Assembly (NCBI GenBank): GCA_038212445.1
Contig: JBBQUM010000029.1
Location: 1-64,000 of the forward strand
Origin: TMP-7 sp038212445
GTDB taxonomy: Bacteria; Acidobacteriota; Terriglobia; Bryobacterales; Bryobacteraceae
Direction: 5' to 3'
Length of the DNA: 64,000 nt
The translations under genes and the position numbers were made by a program. The number at the start of each line of letters is the position of its first letter. The stretch's first letter is position 1. A model generated the notes under the pieces. The model saw only the letters and a list, made by a program, of their open reading frames with translations, was not told the DNA's origin and searched no databases. Positions 8,348-15,940 of this stretch are shown here, piece after piece.

Positions 8348-8950
8348 ATGAAGGAGCTCAGATTGTCGACAGGAGCGTTAATAGGTCCTGCAGGGCGCGG
8401 GGCCGAGATGTTGTCGGAAGAAGAACACATGACGCTGCGCATCTGCCTGCAGGTGATGCGGACTGCCTCGCGCGATGTGAACGGTTTTCTAACTATGGAG
8501 CGGCGGTTACTGGATCTGGTGGTGCGAATGGCCAGGCAGGGCGACCGGCTGGGCCAGGATCGTGTCGCTGAAGAAATCGCGTCGCATCTGGTGCAGACCG
8601 ACCAGGCGGATCACGTCGCCGGCTACATCCATGACGGGTCAGAGGTCCACGCCATTGAGTCAGAAGGCGATGTGGACGCGGTTGTCTCGTTTGCCGACGC
8701 TCTGAAGAAGGGCGGTTGGCTCGTCAAGTTCCTCACGTCACAGTGTCGCGGCGTAAAGGAGCGAAAGGGCTATCCGACTCCGCTCGAAGTTATGCAGTCG
8801 CTTGCAGGATCGATGGACCAGTTCCAGTCAGAGGTGGAAGCCTCAAGGGAGTTGGTAAACCGTCATCCTGATCTGTTCGATCCGGCCGAGAGCACGCTGA
8901 TTGAAGTGCCTGATTCGCCGCGCGAAAGCAGCCGTAGCGCTGGCCGCTAA
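8348..8950 (+). CDS. Conserved-looking hypothetical protein, 200 aa, unrecognised
   Basis: I do not recognise this protein. It is soluble and largely helical in the first half (EEEHMTLRICLQVMRTASRD, ERRLLDLVVRMARQGDRLG), with a short mixed region around residues 85-150 (VSFADALKKGGWLVKFLTS, a lone Cys in SQCRGVKERKGY). It ends in an acidic, Ser/Arg-rich tail. No membrane segment, signal peptide or catalytic motif is visible. The coding case rests on a clean TATAAT promoter, an AGAGGG ribosome-binding site, and a balanced composition that reads as a real protein. It lies between a sugar-type regulator and a convergent metallophosphoesterase. Confidence 0.6.
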   Translation: MKELRLSTGALIGPAGRGAEMLSEEEHMTLRICLQVMRTASRDVNGFLTMERRLLDLVVRMARQGDRLGQDRVAEEIASHLVQTDQADHVAGYIHDGSEVHAIESEGDVDAVVSFADALKKGGWLVKFLTSQCRGVKERKGYPTPLEVMQSLAGSMDQFQSEVEASRELVNRHPDLFDPAESTLIEVPDSPRESSRSAGR

Positions 8951-8966
8951 CCGAACCGGCTACGGC
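8931..8966. terminator. Inverted repeat spanning two convergent stop codons
   Basis: GCCGTAGC at 8931-8938 pairs with GCTACGGC at 8959-8966 across a 20-base loop. The structure covers the last codons of the unknown gene (+) and the stop of the metallophosphoesterase (-). No T-tract follows on either strand, so it may be a weak bidirectional terminator or an RNA end-stabilising hairpin. Confidence 0.3.
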
Positions 8967-9679
8967 ATTTGAGGAAGTCCGCTTTCGAGCATTCGGGCGA
9001 TCCAATCTGCGTGAGGAAGTCCAGAGGCGGCTAGCGCCTTTAGCTCTTTCGCGACATCATACTCAACTCTGCGGATAGTGGGCGTACCGTTGTCCAGCAA
9101 GACGTATGAGGCTCGACGATCACCGTCATAGGGAAGGCCTACGCTGCCGCTGTTGACGATGGTCACACCTGCCACTGTCCTCACGAAAGGACGGTGGACG
9201 TGACCGTAGATGACGACGGGCCGCCCGAGTGCGCCATAGGTCGATTCCAGGTCGCCGTCGGTCGCTTCAGGAACTGGAGCGCGCCAAAAAGTACCAGGAC
9301 TCGCGTGCAATAGGGCGAACCCTTCTCGTACCACCTGGGCAGGCAACCGGCTCAACCACGACAGTCGCTCGTCGCCGAGCGCCGATCGCGTGAACGCGGC
9401 CATTTCCTCGATGGTGTCGAAGAGCGACTTCAACTGTGGGGTTTGTCTGGCGAACTCCTGTAGTGACTCCGGCCTGTAGAGCATTTCATCAGTGTTGCCA
9501 GCGACGCCAGCCCAGCCGAGATCGCGAATACGGTCGACAATCTCAACGCCGCCGGCGCCCATGTCCGCCAAATCGCCGCCATGCAGAACGAGATCGGGAG
9601 ACGCCTCGCGAAGGTCTGCCAGCACCGCTTCGAAAGCGGTGAGATTTCCGTGTATGTCAGAGATGATGGCGACCCGCAT
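8960..9679 (-). CDS. Calcineurin-like metallophosphoesterase (YfcE/MJ0936 type)
   Basis: A 239-aa protein with the ordered metal-binding motifs of the calcineurin-like phosphoesterases: SDIHGNL at residues 8-14, GGDLADMG, AGNTD near residue 60, and the closing GHVHRP with a later NSGSVGLPYDGD. Those motifs and the length match the small YfcE/MJ0936 phosphodiesterase group, which uses two divalent metals. The start is ATG 9679, preceded by GAGAGGG. An upstream ATG at 9742 exists only because the argC palindrome places a mirror ATG there. The gene diverges from argC. Substrate unknown. Confidence 0.85.
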   Translation of the reverse strand: MRVAIISDIHGNLTAFEAVLADLREASPDLVLHGGDLADMGAGGVEIVDRIRDLGWAGVAGNTDEMLYRPESLQEFARQTPQLKSLFDTIEEMAAFTRSALGDERLSWLSRLPAQVVREGFALLHASPGTFWRAPVPEATDGDLESTYGALGRPVVIYGHVHRPFVRTVAGVTIVNSGSVGLPYDGDRRASYVLLDNGTPTIRRVEYDVAKELKALAASGLPHADWIARMLESGLPQMP

Positions 9680-9729
9680 GTCGAACCCTCTCGAATAGGG
9701 TACGGCGTGATGGCGGCCACACCATATGG

Positions 9730-9759
9730 TATAAATATTCATAGCGATGAATATTTATA
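9730..9759. promoter_or_regulatory. Perfect 13-bp inverted repeat at the argC start; candidate operator/promoter
   Basis: TATAAATATTCAT (9730-9742) and ATGAATATTTATA (9747-9759) are perfect inverse complements around the 4-base centre AGCG. The right arm begins with the argC start codon. Each arm contains an ATTCA/TGAAT pentamer as found in arginine-repressor ARG boxes, but the flanking half-boxes are poor (3/5 and 2/5 matches). TATAAA at 9730-9735 could serve as -10, giving an almost leaderless argC mRNA. I infer an arginine operator, or a translation-blocking hairpin over the start codon. Confidence 0.5.
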
Positions 9760-10757
9760 AGGTGGGCGTCGTCGGCTTCCGCGGCTATAGCGGGGCTGAA
9801 CTCGTGCGCCTGCTCGGGCGGCACCCTGGCGTTCAAACGGTTCTCCTGGAGCACCGGCAGGATGCCGAACATCGTCCGGAGCCGTTGAATCACAAGGGTC
9901 CGGAGCGCCTGCCGTCGACGCTTGACGCCATTGCGGGGGCCGGAATCGCGTGCGTGTTCCTCGCCACGCCGCCCGAGGTCTCGATGGAGCTGGCCGTGCC
10001 GCTGGTGGAATGCGGCATCAAAGTGGTGGATCTTAGCGGCGCCTTCCGTTTGCGCACCACCGACAATTACGCGCGCTGGTACAAAGAGGCTCACACAGCC
10101 CCTGCCCTGCTGAGCGAAGCTGTCTACGGACTGCCGGAGTTCTACCGCAATTCCATTCCGCAGGCTCGCCTGATCTCGAATCCGGGGTGCTACCCAACCG
10201 CTGCCAATCTCGCCATCCGTCCGCTGATCGAAGCTAAGCTCGTGGACCGTTCCGCGGGAATTGTCTGTGACGCCAAGAGCGGTGTCAGCGGAGCGGGTCG
10301 CAAACCCAGCCTCAAGACCAGCTTTTCCGAGGTCACGGAGAACTTTTCGGTGTATTCGATTCTGGACCACCGACATGTTCCCGAGGTCCTGATGAACTCC
10401 AATCTCGAGGAAGCAGAGTTCAGCTTTACAGCGCAATTGCTGCCAATCGATCGCGGGATTCTGGAGACGATTTACTTCCGCGCCACCGAGGGCACAACCG
10501 CGGAGGGGGTCCTTGAAGCGTATCAGTCAAGGTATGCCGGCGAACCGTTTGTTCGCCTTTACAAGCCAGGCCAGGTACCGGATTTACGGTTGATTCAGCG
10601 GACGAATTTCTGCGATATCGGCTTTCGGTTCGACCCCTCCACACGGCGGACGGTGGTGGTGAGCGCGATTGACAATCTGGTGAAAGGCGCGGCCGGGCAG
10701 GCCATTCAAAACATGAATCTGGCGCTTGGCTTCGCCGAAACGGAGGCGCTGCTATGA
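9747..10757 (+). CDS. argC: N-acetyl-gamma-glutamyl-phosphate reductase
   Basis: This 336-aa enzyme carries out the third step of arginine synthesis: NADPH-dependent reduction of N-acetylglutamyl phosphate to the semialdehyde, in the cytoplasm. The N-terminal Rossmann fold opens with VGVVGFRGYSGAELVRLL. The catalytic cysteine lies in SNPGCYPTAA (Cys148), and KSGVSGAGR and the C-terminal DNLVKGAAGQA are family signatures. The start ATG has no ribosome-binding site and lies in the inverted repeat at 9730-9759, so initiation is probably leaderless or controlled there. It overlaps argB by 4 bases (ATGA). Confidence 0.97.
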   Translation: MNIYKVGVVGFRGYSGAELVRLLGRHPGVQTVLLEHRQDAEHRPEPLNHKGPERLPSTLDAIAGAGIACVFLATPPEVSMELAVPLVECGIKVVDLSGAFRLRTTDNYARWYKEAHTAPALLSEAVYGLPEFYRNSIPQARLISNPGCYPTAANLAIRPLIEAKLVDRSAGIVCDAKSGVSGAGRKPSLKTSFSEVTENFSVYSILDHRHVPEVLMNSNLEEAEFSFTAQLLPIDRGILETIYFRATEGTTAEGVLEAYQSRYAGEPFVRLYKPGQVPDLRLIQRTNFCDIGFRFDPSTRRTVVVSAIDNLVKGAAGQAIQNMNLALGFAETEALL

Positions 10758-11533
10758 AGGCGCTGGTGAAGTTGGGCGGCACCCTGATCGACACCCTGGA
10801 ATCGCGTACACGCCTCACGAGTGAGATTGCCGCACTGGTAGGCGGAGGGGAGCGGGTGGTGGTTGTTCATGGCGGCGGCAAGCAGATGACACGCTTCCTG
10901 ACCGAACGCGGTGTGGAGAGCCGGTTTGTGAACGGACTCCGTGTCTCCACGTCTGAGGTGATCGATGCATTGCTGAAGTGTCTTGCCGGCACGGTGAATC
11001 ATGAACTGGTGGCAGCATTCACGGCCGCGGGATGCCGCGCCGTGGGGCTGAGCGGACTGGACGCGTCGCTGGTGACGGCCGAGCAGGTATCTCCCGAACT
11101 TGGCGCCACCGGACGACCGGTGAAGGTGGACACGTCGCTGCTCAACCTTCTGGCTTTGCGCGGCTTCATACCGGTGGTGGCTTGCATCGCGGGTGGAGCA
11201 AAAGGCGAGATTTTCAACGTAAATGCCGATCAAATGGCGGTTGGTGTTGCGTCCGCTTATCACGCCAAGCGCCTCTACTTCCTGACTGATGTCGACGGCG
11301 TCCGCGATGAGAGCGGTGCGATTGCGCCGAAACTCACGGTAAAGGACATCGACCGGCTGATCGCATCCGGTGTTGCTACCGGAGGCATGCAGGCGAAGCT
11401 CGAGGCAGCCAAGTCGGCGCTTAAGAGCGGGGTGGTGGAGATCATCATTGCACCCGGTCAGCGGCCGGGAATCCTGGCCAGTCTCGCTGCCGGAGAAGCG
11501 GTGGGAACCCGCATTATTCGAGGCAGGTCCTAA
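10754..11533 (+). CDS. argB: Acetylglutamate kinase
   Basis: A 259-aa amino-acid-kinase-fold enzyme that phosphorylates N-acetylglutamate with ATP. The N-terminal VKLGGT and the nucleotide/phosphate loop VVHGGGKQMT (about residues 35-44) are diagnostic, with FVNGLRVST, INADQM-like NVNADQMAVGVA and the late GGMQAKLEAA substrate/ATP motifs. The length fits the short E. coli-like form. It overlaps argC by 4 bases upstream and the NAGS gene by one base downstream, so the three should be co-translated. Catalytic Lys positions are present. Confidence 0.96.
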   Translation: MKALVKLGGTLIDTLESRTRLTSEIAALVGGGERVVVVHGGGKQMTRFLTERGVESRFVNGLRVSTSEVIDALLKCLAGTVNHELVAAFTAAGCRAVGLSGLDASLVTAEQVSPELGATGRPVKVDTSLLNLLALRGFIPVVACIAGGAKGEIFNVNADQMAVGVASAYHAKRLYFLTDVDGVRDESGAIAPKLTVKDIDRLIASGVATGGMQAKLEAAKSALKSGVVEIIIAPGQRPGILASLAAGEAVGTRIIRGRS

Positions 11534-12087
11534 TGAGCGCTGAGCAAATTCTGCGTCGCGCCAACCTGCGTGACATTCCGGCATTGCTCGGACTGATCAA
11601 CGCCTACGCCACCAAACAGGTGATGCTGCCGCGTACTGAGTTTGAAATGGCGGAGAATATCCGCGATTTTGTCGTGGTATTCGAAGGGGAATTACTGCTT
11701 GGTTGCGGAGCGCTTCACTTCTACACGCCGCATAGCGCGGAGGTGCGATCGCTGGCAGTTGATCCTACGCGCAAGACCAGCGGCGTGGGACGTCGCATAG
11801 TGGAGGCGCTCGAAGCGGATGCGCTCGAGAATGGGCTTGCCTCTATGTTCGCCTTTACCTACGTACCGGGCTTCTTCCGTAAGCTAGGTTTCGATCAAGT
11901 GGATCGAGGCGAGTTACCGCTTAAAGCGTGGAAGGATTGCATGCGTTGTCCCAAGTTTCAAGCTTGTGACGAAATTGCCATGCTGAAACGCCTTCCAGTT
12001 GCTGATTCCGGCAGACTCGATCCGGTGAATCTCCTAGCGAAGATCCACACCCAAAGCGAGTTAGTGCAATTTCCTTCAGTACGATAG
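11533..12087 (+). CDS. Short GNAT-type N-acetylglutamate synthase
   Basis: A 184-aa single-domain GNAT acetyltransferase. It has the acetyl-CoA loop region (RKTSGVGRRIVEAL), the AEVRSLAV strand, FTYVPGFFRKLGF, and the Cys-rich WKDCMRCPKFQACDEIAM phrase typical of short N-acetylglutamate synthases without the kinase-like domain. It would acetylate glutamate, the first step feeding ArgB and ArgC, and its place at the end of argCB supports that. ArgJ and ArgD are not in this window. Start ATG overlaps the argB stop (TAATG). argA could be used as the symbol, but the domain form differs from E. coli ArgA. Confidence 0.9.
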   Translation: MSAEQILRRANLRDIPALLGLINAYATKQVMLPRTEFEMAENIRDFVVVFEGELLLGCGALHFYTPHSAEVRSLAVDPTRKTSGVGRRIVEALEADALENGLASMFAFTYVPGFFRKLGFDQVDRGELPLKAWKDCMRCPKFQACDEIAMLKRLPVADSGRLDPVNLLAKIHTQSELVQFPSVR

Positions 12088-12224
12088 ACGTACTAGTACC
12101 AGAAAATAAAGGTAATAAAACCCTCTTAGGCGTGAGAATCCTGTCTCCGTTTTTCCACTATTCCATCGAGAACGGACGCTTCATGCGATCCGCTCCAAAA
12201 ACAGACAAACAGGAGACAGGCATC

Positions 12225-13196
12225 ATGCGCGCACAAACAGTGGACGTGAAGCAATCATCGGGGAGAATCCTTTGCTGCACTATCTTCCGCCCAGGTGGAA
12301 AAAAGCTGCTCGCGAAGGGACATGTAATCAGCGAGGAAGATGTACGACTGCTTGAAGTGGAGGGGATGCAGCAGATTTGGGTGACTGAACTGGAAGAGGG
12401 CGAGGTTGGAGAGGACGACGCCGTCATACAGATTGCCACCGAAATGGGGTGCGGCAGCATCGAGATTAAGCTCGCGGCCGGTGGACGAGCGAATCTAATC
12501 GCAACAGAAGACAGTTGCGTGCTGGTAGACGACGAACTGCTGAAGCAGATCAACTGCACCGCCAGCATCGCCATTGCCACCAGCTCGAACTTCAGTTTCG
12601 CCAAGGCGGGACAGCGGATCGCGACGGTAAAGAGCTCACCCTTCGCCATCGCCCAGGCACAACTCGAAGCTGTCGTGTCAATCATCAAGGAACGCGGCCC
12701 GCTGCTTCAGGCACGGCCGATTCGCACGCCGTCGGTCGGCGTCCTGTATTCCGACCCTCTGAGTGGGGAACGCGCCCGCCAGTTGTTCGAGAACATCATG
12801 CGCCAGCGGTTGGAACGTTTTGGGACTTCCCCAGCGTATGTACTATCGACGGTAGAAGAAGAGGGTGCCGTCGCTCGAAGCCTGAATCATCTCTTGCGGT
12901 CAAAGCCGACATCAATCCTGGTTGCATCTACGACGGCGCCCGCGGGCCCTGAGGACATAGTTGGACGTGCGATGGCGCGAATCGGGTGCCATCTTGAGAG
13001 ATTTTTAGCTCCCGTTGAGCCGGGAAATCTGTTACTCTTGAGTTTCAAAGACGACGTACCGATTGTTTCAGCACCGGGGTGCTTCAGGTCTGCCAAGCCG
13101 AATGTGGTTGATCTAATTTTGCCTCCGATGCTTGCGCGATATCGTGTTTCTGGGTGGGAAGTGGCCAGCCTTGGACATGGCGGCCTTCTCGCCTAA
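12225..13196 (+). CDS. MoeA-like molybdopterin-binding domain protein
   Basis: A 323-aa protein. Its N-terminal half looks like the MoeA-linked beta domain (GKKLLAKGHVISEEDVRLLE, a common MoeA phrase). From about residue 160 a MoCF/MogA-type domain follows (PSVGVLYSDPLSGERARQLFEN, STVEEEGAVARSLNHLL, ILVASTTAPAGPEDIVGRAM). The usual MoeA end motif GLPGNP is replaced by SAPGCFRSAKPN, so molybdopterin insertase activity is uncertain. I choose ATG 12225 because AGGAGACAGG sits directly upstream; a longer frame from 12132 lacks a site. It may act in molybdenum cofactor handling or in a derived regulatory role. Confidence 0.7.
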   Translation: MRAQTVDVKQSSGRILCCTIFRPGGKKLLAKGHVISEEDVRLLEVEGMQQIWVTELEEGEVGEDDAVIQIATEMGCGSIEIKLAAGGRANLIATEDSCVLVDDELLKQINCTASIAIATSSNFSFAKAGQRIATVKSSPFAIAQAQLEAVVSIIKERGPLLQARPIRTPSVGVLYSDPLSGERARQLFENIMRQRLERFGTSPAYVLSTVEEEGAVARSLNHLLRSKPTSILVASTTAPAGPEDIVGRAMARIGCHLERFLAPVEPGNLLLLSFKDDVPIVSAPGCFRSAKPNVVDLILPPMLARYRVSGWEVASLGHGGLLA

Positions 13197-13203
13197 ACGG
13201 TGG

Positions 13204-13222
13204 AGCCGGCTTAAAACCGGCT
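13204..13222. repeat. Short perfect inverted repeat after the MoeA-like gene
   Basis: AGCCGG (13204-13209) and CCGGCT (13217-13222) flank CTTAAAA. No T-tract follows. It lies 60 bases before a stronger terminator and may be an mRNA 3'-end hairpin. Confidence 0.35.
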
Positions 13223-13282
13223 ATGAGTAAGCTCCTCCACTACCACAACCCGTTTCCTCCGAGCGGTTTGTGGGTGCTCCTC

Positions 13283-13315
13283 AGCCGGGTGCTTGACCAG
13301 CACCCGGCTTTTTTT
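13283..13315 (+). terminator. Strong rho-independent terminator
   Basis: AGCCGGGTGC (13283-13292) pairs perfectly with GCACCCGGCT (13300-13309) around a 7-base loop, followed directly by a run of T (13309-13315). It closes the transcript containing the MoeA-like gene and insulates the enolase-superfamily pair from it. Confidence 0.9.
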
Positions 13316-13389
13316 GGCTAAGTCTCCTGTTTCCTTCGTCCAGCACTCCGCCACCCAAGCTGCTACACTGACCTCTGCGCTAACGAAAT

Positions 13390-14631
13390 ATGCGGATTTC
13401 CACAGTCAACTCATTCCTGCTCTCGTGCCCATTACCAGAGCCTTTGCACCTTCCGTACTACGGAGGTGAGCGCACAATTCTCAAGCGGGACGCCCTGCTG
13501 ATCCGGGTGGAGACCGAGTCCGGGTTGGTGGGTTACGCTCCCGGCCCGGCCACCGAATTCGCGAGAGATGCGATTGCGAATACGGTGGGACCGTTCCTGT
13601 GCGGACGAATCCTCGCCGATCCTGACGCGCTTCGGATCCAATTCCTGGACCTTTTCGCCGGTTCGACACCGAGTTTTACAGAGATTTACTGTTCGGTTGA
13701 ATTCGCTTTGTATGACATTCTCGGAAAGGCGCTTGGAGTTCCGCTATCCGAACTGGCTGGCGGGAGGGTACGCGATCGGATCCGCCTCTACGGCAGTGGC
13801 GGAATGTACATGCCGCCCGAGGGTTACGCCGCGGAAGCCGCCGCTGTAGCCGGACTCGGGTTTCGGGCTTACAAGATGCGGTCGGGAATGGGTCCTGAGC
13901 AGGATGTTGAGTCTGTCCGGCAGATGCGAAAAGCCGTGGGGCCCGACTTCGACCTCATGGTGGACGCTCACACGTGGTGGAGAATGGGCGACCGCAGCTA
14001 TTCCGCGGCGACCGTAAATTCCCTTGCCGAACAGCTTGCCGACTTTCGTTTGGCGTGGCTCGAGGAGCCGCTGCCGCCTGCCGAACATAGCGCCTACCGG
14101 CAGTTGCGTGAACTGGACCTGGTTCCCATCGCCGGTGGTGAACATGAGCCGAACGACGAAGGCTTTGTCGATCTGATCTACTCGAATGCGGTGGATTACG
14201 TCCAGATGGACATCGTTTGCCAAGGTGGCGTTCCCACATTTCGCAAAATGATGCCCGCCATAGAGAAGCAGGGTCTCCGTTTTGCATTTCACAGTTGGGG
14301 CACGGCTCTTGAGGTGGTGGTTGCCGCGCACCTGGGTATCTGCTGGCCCGACGCTGTCACAGAGTGGCTGGAGTATCCCTGTTACAGCAGTCCGACCTTC
14401 AAGGGAATGTACCCGTTCGCGCTAGCGCACGAGATTCTGAAAGACCCGCTTGAAATCGAAGGCGGCGATCTGATCGTGCCGAAGGGCGTCGGGCTTGGCG
14501 TCACGGTGGATGAGTCTGTGATTGAGAAATACCCCTGGATTCCCGGTCCCTGGTCCTTCTTCCGGCTACATTCCCCTGATGAGACATGGGCCGTTACCGG
14601 CGATCACGCGCAGCCCTGGCTGGGCCGCTAG
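13390..14631 (+). CDS. Enolase-superfamily (MR/MLE) sugar-acid dehydratase or racemase
   Basis: A 413-aa mandelate racemase/muconate lactonising enzyme family member with an N-terminal capping domain (to about residue 130) and a TIM barrel. A catalytic-strand AYKMRSG (K-x-R) and the metal ligands in LMVDAHTW, LEEPLPP and GGEHE are visible, with a late FHSWGT strand. GGEHE followed by VDYVQMDIVCQGG resembles rhamnonate-dehydratase-like members, so a sugar-acid dehydratase is the best guess; substrate is not determined. An extended -10 (TGCTACACT, 13361-13369) precedes it. Its stop is 4 bases before the next enolase-fold gene. Confidence 0.8.
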   Translation: MRISTVNSFLLSCPLPEPLHLPYYGGERTILKRDALLIRVETESGLVGYAPGPATEFARDAIANTVGPFLCGRILADPDALRIQFLDLFAGSTPSFTEIYCSVEFALYDILGKALGVPLSELAGGRVRDRIRLYGSGGMYMPPEGYAAEAAAVAGLGFRAYKMRSGMGPEQDVESVRQMRKAVGPDFDLMVDAHTWWRMGDRSYSAATVNSLAEQLADFRLAWLEEPLPPAEHSAYRQLRELDLVPIAGGEHEPNDEGFVDLIYSNAVDYVQMDIVCQGGVPTFRKMMPAIEKQGLRFAFHSWGTALEVVVAAHLGICWPDAVTEWLEYPCYSSPTFKGMYPFALAHEILKDPLEIEGGDLIVPKGVGLGVTVDESVIEKYPWIPGPWSFFRLHSPDETWAVTGDHAQPWLGR

Positions 14632-14635
14632 GACG

Positions 14636-15940
14636 ATGGCGCTCACTCTCGCTCTGGTGGAGGCGTGGGAGATCCTTGATTCGCGCGGCAACCCCACCGT
14701 AGCGGTGGAAGCGACGCTTTCGGATGGCTCGCGGGGCCAGGCGCAGGTACCTTCAGGCGCGTCCACGGGAAGCCATGAGGCCTCAGAGTTACGCGATGGT
14801 ATCGCAGAGTGGTACTCCGGCAAGGGAGTGGGCCTCGCCGTGCGAAACGCGGTGAATGAGGTGCCGATCGGCGCGAGCGTTGAGCCTCTGATCGAGTTTG
14901 AGCGACTGCTGCTGTCGGTCGACGGAACTCGCGATAAGTCGCGCCTCGGCGCCAACGCGATGCTGGGAGTCTGCTGCGCCGTTGCCCGCGCGTTGGCGCA
15001 GTCGCGCAGCCTCGCCCTGTGGAAACTGCTGGTTGACGAGTTTGGCGGAGGCGCGACGCCGACATTGCCCCTGCCGATGGTAAACATTCTGTCGGGCGGA
15101 CTCCACGCGGGTTCGCAGATCGATTTCCAGGATTTCCTCGCTGTCCCGCACGGCCTCCCGACGTTTGCGGGCGCACTGCATGCTGCCGTCCGAATTCACC
15201 ATGCCGCGCGCACGGTGGCCGAAGAGGCTGGCCATGTGCTCACCGGGGTTGCCGATGAGGGAGGCTGGGGACCTCGACTGCCTTCCAACGAGGCGGCTCT
15301 CGGAATTCTGACGCAGGCAATTGAACGTGCGGGATACCGCCCAGGGATCGATGTGTCGATCGCCATCGACGCAGCGTCAACGCACTATTTCCGCGACGGC
15401 GGCTATCTTCTGGCGAGCGAGAAGCGGCGTCTCACGTCGGCCGAGATGACGGGAATGCTGGAAGACTGGACACGCCGCTATCCTGTGATTTCCATTGAAG
15501 ACGGACTGTCTGAGGACGATTGGGATGGGTGGAATCATCTCACCGAGACTCTGGGCGGACGGTGTCAGTTGATCGGCGACGACTTGTTCACCACCAATCC
15601 AGAGCGTGTACGGCGCGGGATTGCTCAAGGCGCTGGAAATTCAGTGCTGGTGAAGATGAACCAGATTGGCACGCTGGGCGAGACGTTTGAGGTGCTGCGC
15701 ATGGCGCGTGAAGCGGGGTATTCAGCAGTGGTCTCCGCGCGGTCCGGTGACACCGAGGATGCGTTTCTGGCCGACCTTGCGGTGGCGAGCGGCGCGGGGC
15801 AAATCAAGGTGGGCTCGGTGACGCGCAGCGAGCGTCTGGCGAAATACAACCGACTGCTTGAGCTTGAGAAACGGGAAAGCAGCGGGATTCCCTATGCGGG
15901 GGCCGCTCCGCTTTCCGGCTGGCTGAAAGCCACTACTTAG
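14636..15940 (+). CDS. Enolase homologue with altered active-site residues
   Basis: This 434-aa protein is clearly enolase-fold (phosphopyruvate hydratase family). SGASTGSHEA, ADEGGWGP, SIEDGLSEDDW, IGDDLFTTNP, LVKMNQIGTLGET and RSERLAKYN are all in order. Compared with canonical enolase, the QEF acidic residue is QDF here, and the SHRSGE motif reads SARSGD, losing the conserved His. These changes suggest a paralogue rather than the glycolytic enzyme. I start at ATG 14636 (MALTLALVEAWEILDSRGNP); the frame extends upstream only inside the previous gene. It is 4 bases downstream of the MR/MLE gene, so the two are probably co-expressed. Confidence 0.8.
   Translation: MALTLALVEAWEILDSRGNPTVAVEATLSDGSRGQAQVPSGASTGSHEASELRDGIAEWYSGKGVGLAVRNAVNEVPIGASVEPLIEFERLLLSVDGTRDKSRLGANAMLGVCCAVARALAQSRSLALWKLLVDEFGGGATPTLPLPMVNILSGGLHAGSQIDFQDFLAVPHGLPTFAGALHAAVRIHHAARTVAEEAGHVLTGVADEGGWGPRLPSNEAALGILTQAIERAGYRPGIDVSIAIDAASTHYFRDGGYLLASEKRRLTSAEMTGMLEDWTRRYPVISIEDGLSEDDWDGWNHLTETLGGRCQLIGDDLFTTNPERVRRGIAQGAGNSVLVKMNQIGTLGETFEVLRMAREAGYSAVVSARSGDTEDAFLADLAVASGAGQIKVGSVTRSERLAKYNRLLELEKRESSGIPYAGAAPLSGWLKATT

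Noticed and set aside
9680..9742. 21-codon N-terminal extension of the metallophosphoesterase
   Set aside because: Its ATG exists only as the mirror of the argC palindrome; ATG 9679 has GAGAGGG and begins the normal fold.
14522..14635. 38-codon N-terminal extension of the enolase homologue
   Set aside because: It lies inside the MR/MLE gene; ATG 14636 starts the canonical enolase N-terminus.
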